Assembly (NCBI RefSeq): GCF_000802185.1
Contig: NZ_KN676113.1
Span: 2,190,819-2,254,818, forward strand
DNA: 64,000 nucleotides
Reading direction: 5' to 3'
DNA from: Belnapia sp. F-4-1
GTDB taxonomy: Bacteria; Pseudomonadota; Alphaproteobacteria; Acetobacterales; Acetobacteraceae
This document shows, piece after piece, positions 27,856-36,252 of the stretch; position 1 is the stretch's first letter; the number at the start of each line of letters is the position of its first letter. The notes below the pieces were generated by a model. The model was not told where the DNA came from and did not search any database. It saw only the letters and a program-made list of their open reading frames with translations. The translations under genes and the position numbers were made by a program.

Positions 27856-28587
27856 TTACGTTGGTCCGAGGAGGTCGGTGACGGTTCCGTCCTGGGCGAT
27901 GCGTCCTGCGTCGAGGCGGATGACGCGGGTGCACCACTCGCGGACGATGTTCATGTCGTGGGAGGCGAGGACCAGGATCTCGGCCTTGGTGATGAGGTCC
28001 TCGAGCTTGGCCCGCGCGCGCTGCATGAAGTCGGCGTCGCCGGCGAGGAACCACTCGTCCATCAGCAGCACCTCGGGGTCCATCACGGTGGCCATGGCGA
28101 AGGACAGCCGGACCGACATCCCGGCCGAGTAGGTGCGCACCGGCACGTCGAGAAACTCGGCGAGGCCCGAGAAGGCGCCGACCTCCTCGGCCAGGGCCGT
28201 GCTTTCCGCCTCGCCCAGGCCGCGGAACAGGCCGCGGAGCACGATGTTCTCCCGCCCCGTCGCATGCGGGTCCATCCCCGCCGCCGGGTCGATCAGCGCG
28301 CCGATGCTGCCCGCCACCTCGAGCCGGCCGCCGACCGGCTCGTAGACCCCGGCCAGCGTCCTGAGCAGGGTGGTCTTGCCGGCGCCGTTGTGGCCGATGA
28401 GCGCCACCCGCTCGCCGGGGCCGATGCGGAAGCTCAGCTCGCGCAGCGCCGAGACCACGACGCGGCTGGCCTCGTCCTGGCGCAGCCGGAGCGGCGAGTT
28501 GGCGAGGATGCGCTTCTTCAGCGAGCGCGCACCCAGGTGGTAGAGCGGGAACTCGATGGTCACCGCCTCGGCATGGATGTGGGGCAT
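27856..28587 (-). CDS. Polysaccharide ABC exporter ATP-binding protein (KpsT/Wzt type)
   Basis: A 243-residue ATPase. Walker A is ALIGHNGAGKTTLLRTLAG, Walker B is VLLMDEWFLAGD, and the signature is YSAGMSVRLSFAMATV in place of LSGGQ, which is typical for polysaccharide exporters. The N-terminal FPLYHLGARSLKKRIL segment is also family-specific. It lacks the long C-terminal carbohydrate-binding domain of Wzt, so it is nearer the capsule (KpsT) type. It lies 2 nt downstream of its permease gene. Confidence 0.92.
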   Translation of the reverse strand: MPHIHAEAVTIEFPLYHLGARSLKKRILANSPLRLRQDEASRVVVSALRELSFRIGPGERVALIGHNGAGKTTLLRTLAGVYEPVGGRLEVAGSIGALIDPAAGMDPHATGRENIVLRGLFRGLGEAESTALAEEVGAFSGLAEFLDVPVRTYSAGMSVRLSFAMATVMDPEVLLMDEWFLAGDADFMQRARAKLEDLITKAEILVLASHDMNIVREWCTRVIRLDAGRIAQDGTVTDLLGPT

Positions 28588-28589
28588 GC

Positions 28590-29435
28590 TCAGACCCAGA
28601 AGGCGATGCGGCCGCGGAAGCGGATAAAGAAGCCGAGCGCGAGCGCGGCCATGGCGGCGGTGAAGAGGCAGGCCGCGGCCCAGACGCCGGGCGAGGCGCC
28701 GCCCTCGACCAGCGGCCCGCGCACCGTCTCCATCACGACGTAGAAGGGGTTGAGCACCAGCCAGTCCGCCTTGCCGGGCCCGAGCAGCTCGGGCTTCCAC
28801 AGCACCGGCGACAGGAAGAAGGCGAGCTGCATGACGCTGCCGACGATCGGGGGGATGTCGCGGAAGCGGGCACACAGCATGCCGAGGAAGAGGGCGAGCG
28901 CGCAGGCGTTGACGCCGAGCAGCACGAGCCCCGGCAGCGCCCAGAGCGCCTCCCAGCCCGGCCAAACGCCAGTGAAGAGGAAGACGGCGAGGATGATGGG
29001 CAGGCTGTGGGCGGCGATGACGGCGTTGCGCCAGACGCAGCGGAGGATGTGGACGGTATAGGGCAGCGGCAGCTGCCGGATGATGCCCTCGGCGCTGGTC
29101 AGGCTGGTGCAGGCATCGGTGACGATGGTGCTGATGGTGTTCCAGGTGATCAGGCTGACGGCAATGAAGGGCAGGTAGTCCGCCAGGCTCATCTTGAACA
29201 GCGAGGAGTAGAGCAGCCCGAGCCCCACCACCATGAAGGCGTTCGACAGCGTCAGCCAGAACGGCCCCAGCACCGAGCCGCGGTAGCGGTTGCGGATGTC
29301 GAGCGAGGCCAGCGCCATCGACAAACGCCACCGCCGAACCCCCGTCGCAATGTCCCCCAGCGCCGTCGCACGACGACGCGGAACACGGGCATCAAAAAGA
29401 TAGGTGGTTTCGGCAATGGCCGCTCGGTCCAGCAT
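28590..29435 (-). CDS. Polysaccharide ABC exporter permease (ABC-2, KpsM/TagG type)
   Basis: An inner-membrane permease of about 281 residues with six predicted helices. The N-terminal cytosolic segment LDIRNRYRGSVLGPFWLTLSN is characteristic of Wzm/TagG permeases, and SPVLWKPE with VLNPFYVVMETVRGPLVEG is the late signature. It exports an assembled glycan with the ATPase encoded 2 nt downstream. An alternative ATG at 29471 adds 12 residues. A GAGGAG lies 14 nt before 29435, so the start is not settled. Confidence 0.9.
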   Translation of the reverse strand: MLDRAAIAETTYLFDARVPRRRATALGDIATGVRRWRLSMALASLDIRNRYRGSVLGPFWLTLSNAFMVVGLGLLYSSLFKMSLADYLPFIAVSLITWNTISTIVTDACTSLTSAEGIIRQLPLPYTVHILRCVWRNAVIAAHSLPIILAVFLFTGVWPGWEALWALPGLVLLGVNACALALFLGMLCARFRDIPPIVGSVMQLAFFLSPVLWKPELLGPGKADWLVLNPFYVVMETVRGPLVEGGASPGVWAAACLFTAAMAALALGFFIRFRGRIAFWV

Positions 29436-29514
29436 GATGGGGCTATAGACTCCTCTTGATCGGGGCGCCATCGGGCTTGCATCCCGGCCCGAAACTCGTC
29501 ATATCCCCCGCCGC

Positions 29515-29591
29515 GCCTGGGTAGCTCAGCTGGTTAGAGCACGGCACTCATAATGCCGGGGTCGCCGGTTCAAGTCCGGCCTCAGGTACCA
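29515..29591 (+). tRNA. tRNA-Met (CAT anticodon, elongator type)
   Basis: A complete 77-nt cloverleaf with encoded CCA. The acceptor GCCTGGG (29515-29521) pairs with CTCAGGT (29581-29587), including two G-U pairs. The D arm is AGCTCAGCTGGTTAGAGC. The anticodon stem is CGGCA/TGCCG, with loop CTCATAA carrying anticodon CAT. The T arm is GCCGG/CCGGC with loop TTCAAGT. CAT could also be tRNA-Ile2 with lysidine, but the CTCATAAT loop is usual for elongator Met. It converges on fruA with a 10-nt gap. Confidence 0.93.
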
Positions 29592-29601
29592 CTCCCTCGC
29601 G

Positions 29602-31293
29602 CTAGGCGGCCACCACGGCCGGCCGCTTGACCAGCCGCAGCGCCAGCGCCGTCACCACCGTTCCGGCCAGCAGCGCGGCCACATAGCCGCCGAGATGCGA
29701 GACCGCATTCGGGATCGGCAGCACGAAGACGCCGCCATGCGGCACCTTGAGCTCCGCCCCAACGGCCATGGAGATCGCCCCTGCCACCGCCGAGCCCGCG
29801 ACCAGCGCCGGGATCACCCTGAGCGGGTCCTTCGCTGCGAAGGGGATGGCACCCTCGGAGATGAAGGCGAGGCCCAGCACCCCGGCCGCCGGCGCCGCCT
29901 CCCGCTCTTCCGGGGTGAAGCGGTTGCGGAACAGCAGGGCTGCCAGCGCCAGCCCGAGCGGCGGCACCATCCCGGCGACCATGGCGGCCGCCATCGGGCT
30001 GTAGACCTGGCTCGCCAGCAGCCCGGTCGAGAAGGCATAGGCTGCCTTGTTCACGGGACCGCCCATGTCGAAAGCCATCATCCCGCCGATGACGAGGCCG
30101 AGCACGACCGCCTGACTCCCCTGCATCCCGCGGAGGAACTCGGTCAGCCAGGCGAGCGCCGCCGCCACCGGCCCGCCGGCCACATAGATCAGCGCCAGGC
30201 CCGTGATCAGCGCCCCAAGCACCGGAAGGATGAGCACCGGCTTCAGCCCCTCCAGCGTCCGCGGCAGCCACAGCGCCCGGTTGAGCCAGGCGACCGAATA
30301 ACCTGCGACGAACCCTGCCACGATCCCGCCGAGGAAACCGGCGTTGAGCTGCCCCGCGATCATCCCGCCGATCATCCCGGGCGCGATCCCCGGCCGGTCG
30401 GCGATGGAATAGGCGATGTAGCCCCCGAGCGCCGGCACCATCAGGGCAAGGGCCGCCTTGCCGCCGATCTGGAACAGCGCGCCCGCCAGCGTATCCCGGT
30501 GCGCCTCGTCGAAGGCATAGATGCCGCCCAGCGCGAAGGCGAGCGCGATCAGCAGGCCGCCCGCCACGGTGAAGGGCAGCATGAAGGAAACGCCCGTCAT
30601 CAGGTGCTTGTAGGGCCCGCTGAGCGACGTCCTGCTTGCCGCCGACGCCTGTTGCGCATTGGCCTCTCCCCGGACCTCGGCCTCGGCGAAGGCGCGGCGG
30701 ACCAGCGCCGGCCCATCATTGATCGCTGCCTTGGTCCCGCTGAGGAAGACCCGCTTGCCGCCGAAGCGGGAAAGGTCCACCTGCGTGTCGGCCGCGATCA
30801 GAACCAGGTCGGCCTCCGCGATCTCAGCCGGCGTCAGCGCGTTCTGCGCACCCACCGAGCCCTGGGTTTCGACGCGGATCGCATGGCCGAGGGCCTTGGC
30901 CGCCCCTTCCAGCCCCTCGGCCGCCATGAAGGTATGGGCGATGCCGGTCGGGCAGGAGGTGATGGCGGCGATCTTCTGGCCCTTCGCCCCGGCCGGCGCC
31001 GTGCCGCCCTCGAGCCGCGCCAGCACCGCGGCCGGGTCGGCCAGCACCTCGGTGATGCCGGCGCGGATGGCCTGCAGGCCGGACAAACCTTCAGGCGCCG
31101 CCGCTTCGCCGACCAGCAGCAGCCCGTCGGCCTCGGGAAAGGCGGGAAGGGGGGAGATAATGCCGCGCTCCGTCCGCACCTCGACGGTGAGGTTCCGCCC
31201 GACCTTGCGCGCCACTTGGCGCAGCGCCTCGGCGGCCAGCATGGCCTGGACGGGGCTGTCCCCCGCCTCCACCACCGCGATCGTCCCGGACAT
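29602..31293 (-). CDS. fruA: PTS fructose transporter subunit EIIBC
   Basis: Imports fructose across the inner membrane and phosphorylates it to fructose-1-phosphate. A 563-residue protein in the order EIIB' (residues ~1-100), EIIB (~105-205) and EIIC (~225-555, many helices). EIIB holds the phosphorylated Cys in AITSCPTGIAHTFMAAEGL. In EIIB' the aligned stretch VVEAGDSPVQAMLAAEAL lacks Cys, so that copy is inactive. EIIC has GAIPFAAKDPLRVIPALVAG. It lies 17 nt after fruK in a fruBKA operon. Confidence 0.95.
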   Translation of the reverse strand: MSGTIAVVEAGDSPVQAMLAAEALRQVARKVGRNLTVEVRTERGIISPLPAFPEADGLLLVGEAAAPEGLSGLQAIRAGITEVLADPAAVLARLEGGTAPAGAKGQKIAAITSCPTGIAHTFMAAEGLEGAAKALGHAIRVETQGSVGAQNALTPAEIAEADLVLIAADTQVDLSRFGGKRVFLSGTKAAINDGPALVRRAFAEAEVRGEANAQQASAASRTSLSGPYKHLMTGVSFMLPFTVAGGLLIALAFALGGIYAFDEAHRDTLAGALFQIGGKAALALMVPALGGYIAYSIADRPGIAPGMIGGMIAGQLNAGFLGGIVAGFVAGYSVAWLNRALWLPRTLEGLKPVLILPVLGALITGLALIYVAGGPVAAALAWLTEFLRGMQGSQAVVLGLVIGGMMAFDMGGPVNKAAYAFSTGLLASQVYSPMAAAMVAGMVPPLGLALAALLFRNRFTPEEREAAPAAGVLGLAFISEGAIPFAAKDPLRVIPALVAGSAVAGAISMAVGAELKVPHGGVFVLPIPNAVSHLGGYVAALLAGTVVTALALRLVKRPAVVAA

Positions 31294-31310
31294 GGCTTCC
31301 TCTCCGTCCC

Positions 31311-32261
31311 CTACGCCACCGGCTCGGCGGCGAGCGTGGCGGTGATCGCCTCCACCGCCGCCCTTCCGGGCAATTGCGCCCCCGGCTGCTGCAATTTCGC
31401 CGCGGCGAAGCCGGTGGCCCGGCAGGCCAGCGCTGCCAGCCCCAGCCCATCGGCAAGGCCGGTGGCGATGCCGGCCACCATCGCATCGCCCGCGCCGACG
31501 CTGCTTGCAGCGATGCGAAGGGCCGGCGCCCGGACCATCAGCGCCTCGCCCGCGGTGACGAAGAGCGCGCCCTCCGCCCCGAGCGAGACCACCGCCAGCC
31601 GCACCCCGCGCGCCACCAGCCCGCGCGCCGCCTCCAGCAGCGCCGTCCGGTCCGCCAGCTTGCGCCCGGCCCAGCCTTCCAGCTCATGCCGGTTCGGCTT
31701 GATGGCATGCGGCAGCACCGGCGCATCCAGCACGGCGGCGAGCGCCGGCCCGCTGGCATCGACCACCACCCGCGCCCCCTGCTCGGTCAGCAGCCCGACG
31801 AGGTCGGCATAGGTCTCGGGCACCAGCCCCGGCGGCAGGCTGCCCGCCAGCACCGCGACCGTCCCCTTGCCGACCGCCACATGCAGCGCCGCCAGCGCCT
31901 CCTCCAGCGCCGCCGGCTCGGGCTCCGTGCCGGGGAGGTTGATGTCGGTCGTCGCCCCCGTCGCCCGGTCCAGCAGCTTGACGTTGGTCCGCGTCTCGCC
32001 CGGGATGCGCACGCAGCAATCCTTGATGCCCCGCTCGGCGAAGAGGGCGCGGTAGGGCGCGTCATTCGCCGCCCCCAGCAGCCCCGTCGCCGTGACGGGC
32101 ACGCCCCAGTCGGCGAGGCAGGCCGCGACATTAACCCCCTTGCCCGCCGGGTGCCGCGTGGCGCCGCGCGCCAGGTTGACCGCGCCGGGCCGGAGCGCCT
32201 CCAGCTCGACCGTCTGGTCGATCGCCGGGTTCAGCGCGAGGGTGACGAAGGGTACGGCCAT
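31311..32261 (-). CDS. fruK: 1-phosphofructokinase
   Basis: Converts fructose-1-phosphate to fructose-1,6-bisphosphate with ATP. A 316-residue PfkB-family kinase: TLALNPAIDQTVEL at the N-terminus, HPAGKGVNVAACLADWG (substrate loop) and SVGAGDAMVAGIATGL with the catalytic Asp near the end. The ATG overlaps the fruB stop as TGATG, so translation is coupled. Its context between fruB and fruA confirms the role. Confidence 0.95.
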   Translation of the reverse strand: MAVPFVTLALNPAIDQTVELEALRPGAVNLARGATRHPAGKGVNVAACLADWGVPVTATGLLGAANDAPYRALFAERGIKDCCVRIPGETRTNVKLLDRATGATTDINLPGTEPEPAALEEALAALHVAVGKGTVAVLAGSLPPGLVPETYADLVGLLTEQGARVVVDASGPALAAVLDAPVLPHAIKPNRHELEGWAGRKLADRTALLEAARGLVARGVRLAVVSLGAEGALFVTAGEALMVRAPALRIAASSVGAGDAMVAGIATGLADGLGLAALACRATGFAAAKLQQPGAQLPGRAAVEAITATLAAEPVA

Positions 32262-34795
32262 CAGGCGGCCGCCTGCGGCGCCGGCCGCGCCATCGCATCG
32301 AGTTCCGCTTCCAATTCCCGCACCTCCGCTGCCGTGCCGCAGGCGATGGCGCGCGCGGCCAGCGCCCGCAGCGCCGGCAGGGTGGCGCCGCGCAGCACCG
32401 CCTTCACCCCTGGGATGTCGCGCGGCGTCATCGAGAGTTCCGCGACGCCAAGCCCCGTGAGCAGCGCCGCGCCGAAAGCCTCGCCCGCCAGCCCGCCGCA
32501 GACGCCGACCCAGCGCCCATGCCGTGCCGCCGCCTCCACCGTCTGCGCGATCAACCGCAGCACCGCCGGGTGGAGACTGTCCGCCTCCGCCGCCAGTTCC
32601 GGGTTCTGCCGGTCGATCGCCAGCACGTACTGGGTGAGGTCATTCGTCCCGACCGAGAAGAAGTCGACATGCCGGGCCAGCGCATCGGCCTGCACCGCGG
32701 CCGCCGGCACCTCGACCATGATGCCGACAGGTACCTCCGGCGCCTCGACCTCGGCCCGGATGCGCTCGCAGGCCGCGCGCAGCGCCACCACCTCCGGCAC
32801 CGAGGTCACCATCGGGAACATGATGGAAAGCGGCCCGCCCGCGGCGGCGGCACGGTAGAGGGCACGGAGCTGCGGCTCCATCAGGTCCGGCCGGCGCAGC
32901 AGCAGCCGCGCGCCGCGGACGCCGAGGAAGGGGTTGGCCTCCACCGGCAGGCGGAGATGCGGCACCTGCTTGTCGCCGCCGATATCGAGGGCACGGACGA
33001 TGAGGCGCCGGCCGCCCAAGGCCTCCAGCATGGCACGGTAGGTGGCGTACTGGTCCTCCTCCCCCGGCGTGTCGCCGCGTTCGAGAAAGAGGAATTCGGT
33101 GCGCATCAGCCCCACCCCCTCGGCTCCCTGGGCGAGGGCGAAGGCGGCCTGGTCGGGCAGGTTGATGTTGGCCGCGACCTCGATGCGGTGGCCGTCCCGC
33201 GTCGCCGCCGGCTCCGCCCGTTGCGCGGCCTCGCGCACCCGCTGCTCCTGCTGGGCGGCGAGGAAGGCGCGGGCGGAGGCGAGGTCGGCTTCGCCGGGCG
33301 AGAGGTGCAGCCGGCCGGTGGCGCCGTCCAGCACCGCCTCCGTCCCCGGCTCAAGCTCCAGCAGGCCGGGCCCGCCCGCGACCAGCGCCGGCAGGCCGAG
33401 GGTGCGGGCGAGGATCGCGGTATGCGAGGTCGGCCCGCCGGTTGCCGTCGCCAGCCCGATCACGCGGCTGGGGTCGAGCCCCGCCGTATCGGAGGGGGCA
33501 AGGTCCTCGGCGACCAGGATCACCGGCCCTTCCGGCAGGTCGTGCAGCGAGCCACCGGCGAGTGCCGGGTCGATCTGCCCGAGCACCCGCCGCCCGACAT
33601 CGCGCAGGTCGGCCGCCCGCCCGGGCAGCACCGGGTTGCCGAGGGCGGCGAGGCCAGCCGCCACCCGCTCCACCGCCTGGTGCCAGGACCAGGCAAGGCC
33701 ATGACCCTCCACCATCAGCTGGCAGGTGGTGGTGATGAGGTCCGGGTCCTCCAGCAGCCCGGCATGGGCGCGGAAGATGGCGGCCTCGCCGGGGCCGAGG
33801 CGGCGGGCCGTGTCGTCCTCCAGCGCCTTGAGCCGGGCGCGCGTCGCGCAGATCGCCTCCTCCAGCCGTGCCCCGCCCTCGGCGAGCGGCAGCGGCGTAT
33901 CCGGGATGGCGGCCTCGGCGTCGGCGAGGACATGGATGCGGCCGATGGCAAGCCCCGGGCTGGCGCCGATGCCGGCGAGCGAGATGGGCGACCCGGCCGG
34001 TTCCCAGCCACGCGCCGGCGCCGCGGCGCGCCGCGCCGCCTGCGCCGCATCGGCCTTCTCCTGCGCGCTGAGCCCGGTGATGGCCGCCCGCATCCGCGCC
34101 AGCGCCGCCGGCGTCCCGGCCGAGACGGTGACGCTGTCCCCAGCCTTCAGCCCCAGTTGCAGCAGCCCGACCAGCGCCGTGGCATCGGCTGCCTGCTCGC
34201 CATGCCTCACCTGCACGCGGCCGCCCGCGCCACGGGCCGCCTCGACCCAGCGCGTCGCCGGGCGGGCATGCAGGCCGGCCGGGTAGTCCACCACCCAGTC
34301 CCAGCGCTCGGCGAGGTCGGCGGCCGGCGCTCCCGGCGCGGCGGCACCCGGCTCGGCGGAAAGGGCGGCGATGATCGCCTCCGCGTCATCCGTGGCGAAC
34401 AGGGCCTGGAGCCGCGCCGGCTCGTTCAGCAGCCGCGTCAGACGCCGGAGGATGGCGATGTGCTCGTCCGAGGCGGCGGCGATGCCGATGACGAGGTACG
34501 CCACCTGGCCGGGATTCCACTCGACGCCCTCCCGCACCTGCAGGATGGCCAGGCCGTTCCGCCGCACCAGGCCGCGGTCCGCCCCCATGCCGTGCGGGAT
34601 GGCAACGCCATGGCCGAGAAAGGTGTTCGCCGTCCCCTCGCGCTGCGCCATGCTTTCGGCATAGCTGGGCTCGACGCAACCGGCGCCGGCGAGAAGCTGG
34701 GCGGCCTCGGCGATGGCAGCGGCCTTGCCCGCCGGCCGTGCGTCGAGGCGCACCAGGTCACGGCTGATCGACATGGGAGGCGCGGCTGTGGCCAT
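32261..34795 (-). CDS. fruB: Fructose PTS multiphosphoryl transfer protein (EIIA-HPr-EI fusion)
   Basis: An 844-residue cytosolic protein that carries phosphate from PEP to FruA. EIIA-Fru (residues ~8-150) has His68 in GHGVAIPHGMG. HPr (~165-250) has the His in YPAGLHARPATRW. EI (~270-835) has the phospho-His in GGPTSHTAILARTLG, the GVGLMRTEFLFLERGD block, and Cys in VGVCGGLAGEAFG. This IIA-HPr-I order is that of the Rhodobacter capsulatus multiphosphoryl transfer protein. It starts at an ATG at 34795 with AGGA upstream. First gene of the operon, divergent from fruR. Confidence 0.95.
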   Translation of the reverse strand: MATAAPPMSISRDLVRLDARPAGKAAAIAEAAQLLAGAGCVEPSYAESMAQREGTANTFLGHGVAIPHGMGADRGLVRRNGLAILQVREGVEWNPGQVAYLVIGIAAASDEHIAILRRLTRLLNEPARLQALFATDDAEAIIAALSAEPGAAAPGAPAADLAERWDWVVDYPAGLHARPATRWVEAARGAGGRVQVRHGEQAADATALVGLLQLGLKAGDSVTVSAGTPAALARMRAAITGLSAQEKADAAQAARRAAAPARGWEPAGSPISLAGIGASPGLAIGRIHVLADAEAAIPDTPLPLAEGGARLEEAICATRARLKALEDDTARRLGPGEAAIFRAHAGLLEDPDLITTTCQLMVEGHGLAWSWHQAVERVAAGLAALGNPVLPGRAADLRDVGRRVLGQIDPALAGGSLHDLPEGPVILVAEDLAPSDTAGLDPSRVIGLATATGGPTSHTAILARTLGLPALVAGGPGLLELEPGTEAVLDGATGRLHLSPGEADLASARAFLAAQQEQRVREAAQRAEPAATRDGHRIEVAANINLPDQAAFALAQGAEGVGLMRTEFLFLERGDTPGEEDQYATYRAMLEALGGRRLIVRALDIGGDKQVPHLRLPVEANPFLGVRGARLLLRRPDLMEPQLRALYRAAAAGGPLSIMFPMVTSVPEVVALRAACERIRAEVEAPEVPVGIMVEVPAAAVQADALARHVDFFSVGTNDLTQYVLAIDRQNPELAAEADSLHPAVLRLIAQTVEAAARHGRWVGVCGGLAGEAFGAALLTGLGVAELSMTPRDIPGVKAVLRGATLPALRALAARAIACGTAAEVRELEAELDAMARPAPQAAA

Positions 34796-34830
34796 GGGGG
34801 ACGTTCCTGCCTTGCGTCGTTGGACATGAA

Positions 34831-34844
34831 TGAAATCGTTCTCA
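34831..34844. promoter_or_regulatory. Candidate FruR (LacI-family) operator 1
   Basis: TGAAATCGTTCTCA is a 14-bp imperfect palindrome with central CG (10 of 14 positions symmetric), lying 36 nt upstream of the fruB ATG. It shares the pattern TGAAAYCGWTYNCA with the site at 34931-34944, which fits LacI-family operators. Confidence 0.5.
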
Positions 34845-34930
34845 GTCGGCTTGTCAAAGAAAATCGGCGGCTTTTACGCGGTTCCAGGTTGCGGCTCCGA
34901 TGTCTGGAGGGCAAGCTGCAGCGACTTTGT

Positions 34931-34944
34931 TGAAACCGATTGCA
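34931..34944. promoter_or_regulatory. Candidate FruR (LacI-family) operator 2
   Basis: TGAAACCGATTGCA has the same length, central CG and half-site TGAAA as operator 1. It ends 4 nt before the fruR ATG, where binding would give autorepression. Confidence 0.5.
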
Positions 34945-34948
34945 GCGC

Positions 34949-35983
34949 ATGACCACCAGCATCAAGGATGTCGCCCGCGCCGCCGGCGTCTCGCCCGCCA
35001 CGGTTTCGCGCGCCCTGGGCAAGGGGCCGGTGAGCGAGGCGCTCCGAGCCCAGGTGCTGGAGGCGGTGCGCGCCACAGGCTACCGCCCCAACCTCGCCGC
35101 CCGCCGCCTCCGCTCGCAGGAGAGCGGGACGATCGGGCTGGTCCTCGCCGATATCGGCAACCCCTTCTTCACCGGCGTCGCCCGCGCCGTGGAGGCTGCC
35201 GCCTATGAGGCCGGCCTCCGCGTCCTGCTCTGCAACACCGACGAGGACCCGGCGCGCGAGGCCGCCTACCTTGCCCTGATGCAGGAGGAGCGGGTGGCCG
35301 GCCTGATCCTCGCCCCCACCCGCATCACCGCCGAGGGGCTGGCGGAAGCGCCGCCCGCCATGCCGGTGGTGCTGATCGACCGCCCCGGCCCGCCCGGCCT
35401 CTTCGATTCCGTCCTGCTGGACAATGCGGGGGCGAGCGCCGCGCTGGTCGACCACCTGGTGGCGCAGGGCTACCGCCGCATCGCCGGGCTGTTCGGCCAG
35501 ACCAGCGGCACCGGGGTGGAGCGGGCCGAGGGCTACCGCGCGGCCATGGCCCGGCACGGGCTGGCACCGGCGCTGCGCTTCGTCCTGCCGCAGGCGGAGG
35601 CGGCGGAGACCGGCTTCGCCGCGCTTTGCCAGGAGGGGCAGCCGGAGGCGATGATCGCCAGCAATTCGCTCCTGCTGATGGGCCTGCTGCGCGCGGCCCG
35701 TGGCGCCGGCCTTCGAATCCCCACGGACCTGGCGCTCGCCGGCTTCGACAACGAGCCCTGGACCGGGCTGGTCGAACCCGGCGTCACGGTGATCGAGCAG
35801 CCGCTCGAGGCGATCGGCCGCCAGGCGATGGCGCTGCTCTTCGAGCGGCTGCGGACCCCGGCGGCACCGATCCGCAAGGTGATGCTCAGCGGCCGTGCGG
35901 TTCTGCGCGGCTCCACGGCATCAGTTCGGGCCCGGCTTCACAATTCCACGAAGACGCCGCCGCCCTCGAGCTTCACCTTGTAG
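34949..35983 (+). CDS. fruR: LacI-family transcriptional repressor of the fructose operon
   Basis: A 344-residue protein. The N-terminal helix-turn-helix and hinge (IKDVARAAGVSPATVSRALG, then YRPNLAARRLRSQES) are typical LacI. The core is a periplasmic-binding-protein-like sugar domain (IGLVLADIGNPFFTGVARAVE, LALAGFDNEPWTGLVEPGVT). Its divergent position to fruBKA and two shared operator-like sites indicate it controls fructose uptake, probably sensing fructose-1-phosphate. The last 46 nt overlap the convergent Rieske gene. TTG at 34940 is an alternative start. Confidence 0.9.
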   Translation: MTTSIKDVARAAGVSPATVSRALGKGPVSEALRAQVLEAVRATGYRPNLAARRLRSQESGTIGLVLADIGNPFFTGVARAVEAAAYEAGLRVLLCNTDEDPAREAAYLALMQEERVAGLILAPTRITAEGLAEAPPAMPVVLIDRPGPPGLFDSVLLDNAGASAALVDHLVAQGYRRIAGLFGQTSGTGVERAEGYRAAMARHGLAPALRFVLPQAEAAETGFAALCQEGQPEAMIASNSLLLMGLLRAARGAGLRIPTDLALAGFDNEPWTGLVEPGVTVIEQPLEAIGRQAMALLFERLRTPAAPIRKVMLSGRAVLRGSTASVRARLHNSTKTPPPSSFTL

Positions 35984-36246
35984 GTGGCGACCGGCACCTC
36001 CGCCGGCTCGTTCAGCGCGGCGCCGGTGCGGATGTCGAAGCAGGCCTGGTGCAGCGGGCATTCCAGCTTGCCGTCCTCGCAATAGCCGTCCGACAACAGC
36101 GCATATTCATGCGTGCAGATGTCGTTGACCGCGAAGATGCCGTCCTCCAGCCGCACCACGGCGATGCAGGTATCGCCGATGCGCACCGGCAGCGGCATGT
36201 TCTCGGCCAGGTCGCCTTCCTCGGCGACGCGGTGCCATTCGGCCAT
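35938..36246 (-). CDS. Rieske [2Fe-2S] ferredoxin
   Basis: A 102-residue single-domain Rieske protein with both cluster boxes: CTHEYALLSDG (CxH) and CPLHQACFDIRTG (CxxH). It resembles the small ferredoxins that feed ring-hydroxylating oxygenases (BphF type). No oxygenase or reductase gene is adjacent. It follows 6 nt after a second Rieske gene, so the two are cotranscribed. Its 3' end overlaps the 3' end of fruR by 46 nt. Confidence 0.9.
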   Translation of the reverse strand: MAEWHRVAEEGDLAENMPLPVRIGDTCIAVVRLEDGIFAVNDICTHEYALLSDGYCEDGKLECPLHQACFDIRTGAALNEPAEVPVATYKVKLEGGGVFVEL

Positions 36247-36252
36247 GGGCGT

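Noticed and set aside
26281-28743. 820-codon plus-strand frame opposite PAS-LuxR, HAD and ABC genes
   Set aside because: It is antisense to four well-supported genes and has a His/Glu/Arg-rich shadow composition.
29515-29591. tRNA as tRNA-Ile2 (lysidine-modified CAT)
   Set aside because: The anticodon loop CTCATAAT and overall arms fit elongator Met better. It is not excluded without a tRNA model search.
32519-34933. 804-codon plus-strand frame opposite fruB
   Set aside because: It is a shadow of fruB, with no recognisable domain or start signal.
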